A stretch of DNA of 64,000 nucleotides from Pontibacter sp. HSC-14F20. Lineage in GTDB: Bacteria; Bacteroidota; Bacteroidia; Cytophagales; Hymenobacteraceae. The notes beneath the pieces were generated by a model. That model worked only from the letters and a program-made list of their open reading frames with translations. It was not told the DNA's origin and searched no databases. Within the stretch, counting starts at the first letter, position 1. Every line of letters begins with the position of its first letter. Positions 58,854 to 64,000 of the stretch are shown one piece after another. The position numbers and the translations under genes are program-made. The stretch is from NCBI RefSeq assembly GCF_019599265.1, contig NZ_JAHZTC010000015.1, positions 62,001-126,000 of the forward strand, in the 5' to 3' direction.

Positions 58854-59958
58854 TCCGCAGCGTCCATATCGTTTCATCATCAGTGGTGGCGGCACCGGCG
58901 GGCATATTTACCCGGCCATTGCCATTGCCAACCAGATCAAGGTGGTGCACCCTGATGCGGAGATATTGTTTGTGGGAGCAATCGGGCGTATGGAAATGAC
59001 ACGCGTGCCGGAAGCGGGGTATAAGATTGTGGGTCTCTGGATCAGCGGATTGCAGCGTCGCCTCACACTGGACAACCTCTCTTTCCCCTGGAAAGTGATC
59101 TCCAGTATCCGGATGTCGCATAAGATCATCCGCGATTTCAAACCCGATGCTGTGGTGGGCGTGGGAGGATATGCAAGCGGGCCGCTTTTGTATGCTGCCA
59201 CCGCTAAAAAGATACCGGCGCTTGTGCAGGAGCAGAACTCTTATGCAGGTATAACCAACAGGCTGTTGGCGAAGCGGGTGCAGAAGATTTGCGTGGCTTA
59301 TAACAACATGGATGCCTTCTTCCCGGCTGAAAAGCTAGTGCTGACAGGCAACCCGGTTCGAAAAGACATCATGGAGCTCGATGGCAAACGCCGCGAGGCC
59401 TTGCTGCACTTCGGACTGACCTCCGAAAAGAAAACTATACTGGTAATAGGCGGAAGCCTGGGTGCCAGAACAATAAACCAAAGTATAGCCGCAGGTTTGC
59501 AGCAGGTCGCAGAGGCTGGTTATCAACTGATCTGGCAGACGGGCAGAGCATTTTATCTGCAGGCGCAGGAACTGGAGAAGCCGTTTACCAACGAAGGTAT
59601 ACGCGCTTTCGATTTCATCCGGCAGATGGATCTGGCCTATGCCGCTGCCGATGTGGTGGTGTCCAGAGCCGGAGCGCTTTCGATTTCAGAACTTTGCCTG
59701 GCCGGAAAACCAAGCATACTGGTGCCTTCGCCGAATGTGGCTGAAGACCATCAGACTAAAAATGCCATGTCGCTGGTGCAGGAGCAGGCTGCCCTGTTGG
59801 TACGTGATGTAAATGCACAGCAAGAGCTTATACCTGCTGCATTGAAGCTGGCAGGAAATGAGGCAGAGCAACATCGTCTGTCGCAGAACATACTGAAACT
59901 GGCGCGGCCAAATGCCGCTGTTGATATTGTAAACGAACTGTTAAAGTTGATCAAGTGA
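58846..59958 (+). CDS. murG: UDP-GlcNAc:lipid I N-acetylglucosaminyltransferase
   Basis: A 370-residue GT28 enzyme making lipid II on the inner membrane face. ISGGGTGGHIYPAIAIANQI is the first Gly-rich loop, VVGVGGYASGPLLYAA the second and VIGGSLGARTINQSI the third; SRAGALSISELCLAGKPSIL binds UDP-GlcNAc. The start overlaps the ftsW end and the stop overlaps the murC GTG start. Confidence 0.97.
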   Translation: MPDPQRPYRFIISGGGTGGHIYPAIAIANQIKVVHPDAEILFVGAIGRMEMTRVPEAGYKIVGLWISGLQRRLTLDNLSFPWKVISSIRMSHKIIRDFKPDAVVGVGGYASGPLLYAATAKKIPALVQEQNSYAGITNRLLAKRVQKICVAYNNMDAFFPAEKLVLTGNPVRKDIMELDGKRREALLHFGLTSEKKTILVIGGSLGARTINQSIAAGLQQVAEAGYQLIWQTGRAFYLQAQELEKPFTNEGIRAFDFIRQMDLAYAAADVVVSRAGALSISELCLAGKPSILVPSPNVAEDHQTKNAMSLVQEQAALLVRDVNAQQELIPAALKLAGNEAEQHRLSQNILKLARPNAAVDIVNELLKLIK

Positions 59959-61349
59959 GACTGGAAGATTATAGCTATATCTATTTCCTTGGCATCGGCG
60001 GCATCGGCATGAGTGCCATCGCCCGCTGGTTCAATGCCCGGGACCTTCCGGTATGGGGTTACGATAAAACGCGCACTCCACTCACCGGGGCGCTGGAGCA
60101 GGAGGGTATTCGGGTGCATTATGAAGATGATGTGAACCTGTTGCCACACAAAATACTGGAGAACAAGGAAACTACTTTGGTTGTGCTTACGCCGGCTATA
60201 CCTGCCGATCATACCGAATGGGCTTACCTGAAGGAGCAGGGCTATACCATCAAAAAACGCTCGGAGGTGCTGGGCATTATTACCGCTTCGGCCTATACCG
60301 TGGCAGTGGCCGGTACACATGGCAAAACGACCACTTCCTCCATTGTGACGCATTTGCTGCATGAGGGCGGCGTGGATTGTTCTGCTTTCCTGGGAGGTAT
60401 AGCCACCAACCTCAACTCGAACTTGTTGATCGGTAAAGGAACGGCTGAGAAAGAGACGATTGTGGTGGAAGCCGACGAGTATGACCGCTCTTTCCTGACG
60501 CTATACCCAGACATCGCTATCGTGACGTCGGCTGACCCCGATCACCTCGATATCTATGGTGATAAAGAGGAGATGATCCGGACTTTTCAGAAGTTCATCA
60601 GCCAAGTGAAGCCCGGCGGTTACCTGATTTTGCACAGCGCCACCGATCCGCAATTACTTGAAAAAGTGCAGGACGGCGTAAGTGTAATCCGTTATAGTTT
60701 GAATGAAGGCGAAAGCCATGTGCAACAGCTTGAGATACAGGGCTACAGCTTTTGTTTTGACGCTGTAATACCCTTCGGTAACATAGCCCGTCTGAAGTTG
60801 GCTTTGCCCGGATATCACAATGTAGAGAATGCACTGGCCGCCCTTATAGCTGGTCAGATCATGGGTGTGTCAGAAGACAAACTGCGGGAGGCGATGGCGA
60901 CTTACAGAGGCGTGAAGCGTCGTTTTGAAATTGTGTACGAAGGGCAGGGCAAGGTATACGTTGACGACTATGCGCATCACCCCAAAGAGATTGATGCATT
61001 TATGACATCTTTGCGTGCCATTTACCCAGCTAAAAAGCTGACAGTGGTGTTTCAACCGCATTTGTTCAGCCGTACCCTCGACTTTGCAGCCGAATTTGCA
61101 CAGAGTCTGAGTGCGGCCGACGAACTGATACTGCTGGATATATACCCGGCACGGGAAAAGCCAATTGAAGGCGTGACTTCAGAAATGATTTTAGGTCTAG
61201 TAAATGGTCCTAAAAAAAGACTTTTGCACAAAGAGAACGTGGCGGCTTATTTAGCCGAAAACGCTGATTTTGAGGTGCTGGCGACAGTGGGAGCCGGAGA
61301 TATTGATACGTTAGTGAAGCCTATAAAAAATATTTTAGAAAATAACTGA
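59955..61349 (+). CDS. murC: UDP-MurNAc:L-alanine ligase
   Basis: A 464-residue Mur ligase with GTG start, GTGA overlapping the murG stop. YFLGIGGIGMSAIARWFNAR is the N-terminal UDP-binding motif, AVAGTHGKTTTSSIVTHLL the ATP loop, VEADEYDRSFLTLYPDIAIV and the DDYAHHPKEI segment the conserved later motifs. It adds the first stem residue, L-alanine. Confidence 0.97.
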   Translation: MRLEDYSYIYFLGIGGIGMSAIARWFNARDLPVWGYDKTRTPLTGALEQEGIRVHYEDDVNLLPHKILENKETTLVVLTPAIPADHTEWAYLKEQGYTIKKRSEVLGIITASAYTVAVAGTHGKTTTSSIVTHLLHEGGVDCSAFLGGIATNLNSNLLIGKGTAEKETIVVEADEYDRSFLTLYPDIAIVTSADPDHLDIYGDKEEMIRTFQKFISQVKPGGYLILHSATDPQLLEKVQDGVSVIRYSLNEGESHVQQLEIQGYSFCFDAVIPFGNIARLKLALPGYHNVENALAALIAGQIMGVSEDKLREAMATYRGVKRRFEIVYEGQGKVYVDDYAHHPKEIDAFMTSLRAIYPAKKLTVVFQPHLFSRTLDFAAEFAQSLSAADELILLDIYPAREKPIEGVTSEMILGLVNGPKKRLLHKENVAAYLAENADFEVLATVGAGDIDTLVKPIKNILENN

Positions 61350-61350
61350 T

Positions 61351-62112
61351 ATGGGCTTGAATAGTAAAATAAAATCTTTAATTTTTGCATGTTGTAGCGT
61401 TGTCACCATAGCCGCACTTGCAGGATTTGCTTCTTCTCGCCAAAATGAAAAAAAGTGTGAGAAAGTGTCAATAAATATTGATAATGAGTACAACAATTAC
61501 TTTATTGGGGAAGAGGAAGTAAGAGACCTCCTGACCCGTGAAGGTGAGCGAAAATTAGAAGGTTTACCAAACCAGCAGATCGACCTGAAAAACCTTGAAA
61601 AGCGCATCGAAGCACATAGTTTTGTAAAGGAAGCGGAGGTTTTTAAAGGGTTGGATGGAAACATACAAGTAAGCATAAAACAAAACAGGCCTATAGCTAG
61701 AATTATACGACCAGATCAGGATGTCTACATCGATGCAGAGGGTAATATGCTGCCCCTTTCCGAAAGATACACCGCTCGTGTGATACCCATTACGAAAACC
61801 CAGTCCGGCAGACCGTTCGGCCGGGATTTCTTCCAGGATTCTACAGGCCAGGCCTACCTTTCCTTGCTCCGTTTCATTGAAACCGATCAGTTCTGGAAAG
61901 CCCAGTTAGCCCAGATGCATATCGATGAAAAGGGCAAAGTTTCTTTTCTGCCGCAGGTAGGAGAGCACACCATTGAGTTTGGAGAACCAAATGAGATGGA
62001 TCAAAAGTTTAAGAAGTTGATGGTCTTTTATAAGGAAGTGCTGCCCGTGATGGGCTGGGATAAATATAAGAGAGTCAATGTGGAGTACGAAGATCAGATA
62101 ATTTGTGAATAA
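61351..62112 (+). CDS. ftsQ: Cell division protein FtsQ
   Basis: A 253-residue bitopic protein: short cytoplasmic tail, one helix (SLIFACCSVVTIAALAGFAS), a POTRA-like domain (ISIN to KRIEAHSFVKEAEVF) and a beta domain ending with the C-terminal VNVEYEDQIICE. The family is weakly conserved; position between murC and ftsA and the topology support the call. Local composition is more AT-rich than in its neighbours at the 5' end. Confidence 0.9.
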   Translation: MGLNSKIKSLIFACCSVVTIAALAGFASSRQNEKKCEKVSINIDNEYNNYFIGEEEVRDLLTREGERKLEGLPNQQIDLKNLEKRIEAHSFVKEAEVFKGLDGNIQVSIKQNRPIARIIRPDQDVYIDAEGNMLPLSERYTARVIPITKTQSGRPFGRDFFQDSTGQAYLSLLRFIETDQFWKAQLAQMHIDEKGKVSFLPQVGEHTIEFGEPNEMDQKFKKLMVFYKEVLPVMGWDKYKRVNVEYEDQIICE

Positions 62113-62124
62113 CATATACAGCAT

Positions 62125-63420
62125 ATGCAGAACGACAAAATTGTAGTAGGCTTGGACATCGGCACAACCAAAGTTTGCGCACTTGTTGGTCGGAAGAATG
62201 AGTATGGGAAGCTGGAAATTCTTGGGATGGGCAAAGCCACCTCGGAAGGCGTGGTACGCGGTATTGTCAGCAATATCGACAAAACCGTGGAAGCGATCAG
62301 AAAAGCAGTTCAGCAGGCCGAAGATCAGGCGAGCATCAACATCAAGGTAGTGAACGTGGGTATTGCCGGGCAGCACATCAAAAGCCTGCAGCACAATGGC
62401 AGCATCACCCGGCAGTTGACCGACGATGAAATTACAATAGAAGATGTAAACCGTCTGACAAACGACATGTACCGTTTGGTGACGCCTCCAGGGAGTGAGA
62501 TCATCCATGTGATGCCGCAGGAATACAAAGTTGACTACGAAGAAGGTATAACAGATCCGGTAGGTTACTCAGGTGTGCGTTTGGAAGGCAACTTCCATAT
62601 CATCACTGCGCAGTCAAATGCGATCAGCAACATCAACAAATGCATCGCCCGTGCCGGACTGGAGATTGATAACCTGATTCTGGAACCGCTTGCTTCGAGC
62701 ATGTCGGTACTGAGCGATGAGGAGAAGGAAGCAGGCGTGGCACTGGTTGACATTGGCGGTGGCACAACTGATCTGGCTATCTTCAAAGACAATATTATCC
62801 GCCATACCGCAGTTCTTCCTTTCGGGGGCAATATTATCACGTCCGACATTAAGCAGGGTTGCATGGTAATGCAGAACCAGGCCGAGCAGTTGAAAGTGAA
62901 GTTTGGCAAGGCAATCGCCGACGAAGCTTCTGATAATGAGATCGTTTCGATCCCGGGCCTGCGCGACCGTACACCGAAGGAAATTTCTCTAAAGAACCTG
63001 GCCTACATTATTGAGGCGAGAATGGAAGAGATCGTGGAACTGATCTACTCAGAAATTGTTCGTTCAGGGTATAGCAACAGCCTGGCAGCAGGTATAGTGA
63101 TCACCGGTGGCGGCGCTCAGCTCCAGAACTTGGTGCAACTGGTGGAGTACATCACAGGTATGGATACCCGCATTGGCTATCCGAACGAGCACCTGGGTAA
63201 GTCCAAGATCGATGCGGTGAAGAGCCCGATGCACGCAACGGGTGTTGGCCTTGTACTGGCTGGTTATCAGTCGCTTGACCAGCGCGAAGAGAAGCATGTG
63301 GAAGTGCAGCAGCAGGAAGTATACAATAAAGTAGTAACCAAAACAGCTGCCAAAGAAAACAGCAGCAGCAAAGGATTTCTCGACAGAATCAAAGGTCTTT
63401 TGTCCGACGATATCGATTAG
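62125..63420 (+). CDS. ftsA: Cell division protein FtsA
   Basis: A 431-residue actin-like ATPase that anchors FtsZ to the membrane. VVGLDIGTTKVCALVGRKNE is phosphate loop 1, LVDIGGGTTDLAIFKDN phosphate loop 2, and GIVITGGGAQLQNLVQLVEY the adenosine motif. The C-terminus ends with an amphipathic helix (KGFLDRIKGLLSDD) that inserts into the membrane. It is 46 bases upstream of ftsZ. Confidence 0.97.
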   Translation: MQNDKIVVGLDIGTTKVCALVGRKNEYGKLEILGMGKATSEGVVRGIVSNIDKTVEAIRKAVQQAEDQASINIKVVNVGIAGQHIKSLQHNGSITRQLTDDEITIEDVNRLTNDMYRLVTPPGSEIIHVMPQEYKVDYEEGITDPVGYSGVRLEGNFHIITAQSNAISNINKCIARAGLEIDNLILEPLASSMSVLSDEEKEAGVALVDIGGGTTDLAIFKDNIIRHTAVLPFGGNIITSDIKQGCMVMQNQAEQLKVKFGKAIADEASDNEIVSIPGLRDRTPKEISLKNLAYIIEARMEEIVELIYSEIVRSGYSNSLAAGIVITGGGAQLQNLVQLVEYITGMDTRIGYPNEHLGKSKIDAVKSPMHATGVGLVLAGYQSLDQREEKHVEVQQQEVYNKVVTKTAAKENSSSKGFLDRIKGLLSDDID

Positions 63421-63466
63421 TTAGAAGCATAATTATTAGAAACCCATAATAGCAGGAGATTTTAGT

Positions 63467-64000
63467 ATGACATCAATGTACAGTTTTGACCTGCCGTCTA
63501 GCGGTAAGTCCATCATCAAGGTGATTGGCGTCGGGGGCGGAGGTAGCAACGCGGTGAACTTCATGTACGGCCAAGGCATCAAGGATGTAGAATTCGTGAT
63601 TTGCAACACGGATATGCAAGCCTTGAAAAGCAGCAGCGTACCTAACAGACTTCAGATTGGCCTGAACCTGACCGAAGGTCTGGGAGCCGGAGCCAACCCT
63701 GAAAAAGGAAAACACGCCGCCCTTGAAAGTAAGGAGGAAATTCGTGAGTTACTCAGCAACGATACCAAAATGGTATTTATCACGGCTGGTATGGGTGGTG
63801 GTACAGGTACTGGTGCAGCGCCTGTTATTGCTAAAGTTGCTAAAGAACTGGGCATTCTGACAGTAGGTATCGTGACGGCGCCGTTTGCTTTCGAAGGCCG
63901 AAAGAAAAAGATTGCCGCAGAAAACGGTATCAAAGAACTTAGCGAAAACTGCGACACGATCCTTGTTATCCTCAACGACAAGCTGCGTGAGATGTTTGGT
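63467..64000 (+). CDS. ftsZ: Cell division GTPase FtsZ, cut by the window end
   Basis: The first 178 residues of the tubulin-like division GTPase. IIKVIGVGGGGSNAVNFMYG is the first nucleotide motif and ITAGMGGGTGTGAAPVIAKV the tubulin signature (GGGTGTG); ICNTDMQAL and GLGAGANPEKGKHAA also match. The frame is open at the last base; the rest lies beyond the window. A ribosome site AGGAGA precedes the ATG. Confidence 0.97.
   Translation, partial: MTSMYSFDLPSSGKSIIKVIGVGGGGSNAVNFMYGQGIKDVEFVICNTDMQALKSSSVPNRLQIGLNLTEGLGAGANPEKGKHAALESKEEIRELLSNDTKMVFITAGMGGGTGTGAAPVIAKVAKELGILTVGIVTAPFAFEGRKKKIAAENGIKELSENCDTILVILNDKLREMFG

Noticed and set aside
1-64000. CRISPR arrays, rRNA or tRNA genes
   Set aside because: No regularly spaced identical repeats and no cloverleaf or rRNA-like sequence were seen in any gap.

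Overview
The window comes from a member of the Bacteroidota, most likely Cytophagales / Hymenobacteraceae (Pontibacter-like). Supporting signs are type IX secretion proteins and a T9SS C-terminal domain, Bacteroidota-type promoters (TTG-N19/20-TAnnTTTG) at several genes, a SusC-style TonB receptor with an N-terminal carboxypeptidase-regulatory-like domain, a C40-type carotenoid operon, and a dcw cluster in the usual Bacteroidota order. The family and genus assignment is inference from gene content; no database was searched.

Layout. 1-888: end of a nuo (complex I) operon, nuoJ-nuoK. A strong ribosome binding site and ATG overlap the nuoK stop, but no nuoL follows. 889-4600: an AT-rich block with three minus-strand surface-glycan genes (GT2, STELLO-like, polytopic membrane protein) and the frameshifted tail of a T9SS cargo gene. 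4630-7170: a minus-strand isc operon (iscS-iscU-unknown-iscA) ending in a strong terminator. 7289-9964: methylmalonyl-CoA epimerase, tsaC and a CCA-adding enzyme. 9978-13854: a TraB-like protein and a padR-pspC/GIN operon. 14084-20273: a PorV-like porin and a giant PorU2-type peptidase. 20306-21750: an IS4-like insertion sequence whose transposase has an internal amber codon. 21765-25748: folA-fmt-namZ and a divergent LolC/E-type permease. 25789-28596: a frameshifted small membrane gene, mscS, an M23 peptidase and an HNH/AP2 protein. 28855-38414: phenylacetate genes (paaE alone, then tetR-paaABCD on the minus strand and a divergent enoyl-CoA hydratase), with an M3 peptidase and an NlpE/META lipoprotein between. 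38459-45933: carotenoid cluster (crtZ, a CarH-like B12 photoreceptor, ECF sigma, crtI, crtB, unknown, lycopene cyclase, ispH, crtW). 46122-49265: a probable metal (copper) uptake set (HMA protein, TonB receptor, HYC_CC_PP protein). 49659-64000: the dcw operon mraZ-rsmH-ftsL-ftsI-murE-mraY-murD-ftsW-murG-murC-ftsQ-ftsA-ftsZ, the last gene cut by the window end.

How the parts work together. The dcw operon makes lipid II and the divisome; its promoter carries 10-bp-spaced GTGG repeats that fit MraZ sites and a tight cluster of DnaA-box-like 9-mers. The carotenoid genes form a complete route from phytoene to hydroxylated/ketolated carotenoids, with an isoprenoid supply gene (ispH) and a light-sensing candidate regulator next to an operator-like repeat. 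The paa genes encode the phenylacetyl-CoA epoxidase, probably repressed by a TetR protein whose operator lies inside its own promoter.

The strongest unexplained signal is a 7-mer, AGGTATA/TATACCT, present roughly 100 times by eye in 64 kb (about 8 expected by chance). It occurs in genes and intergenic DNA, often as inverted pairs, and I found none in the AT-rich glycan block or the insertion sequence.
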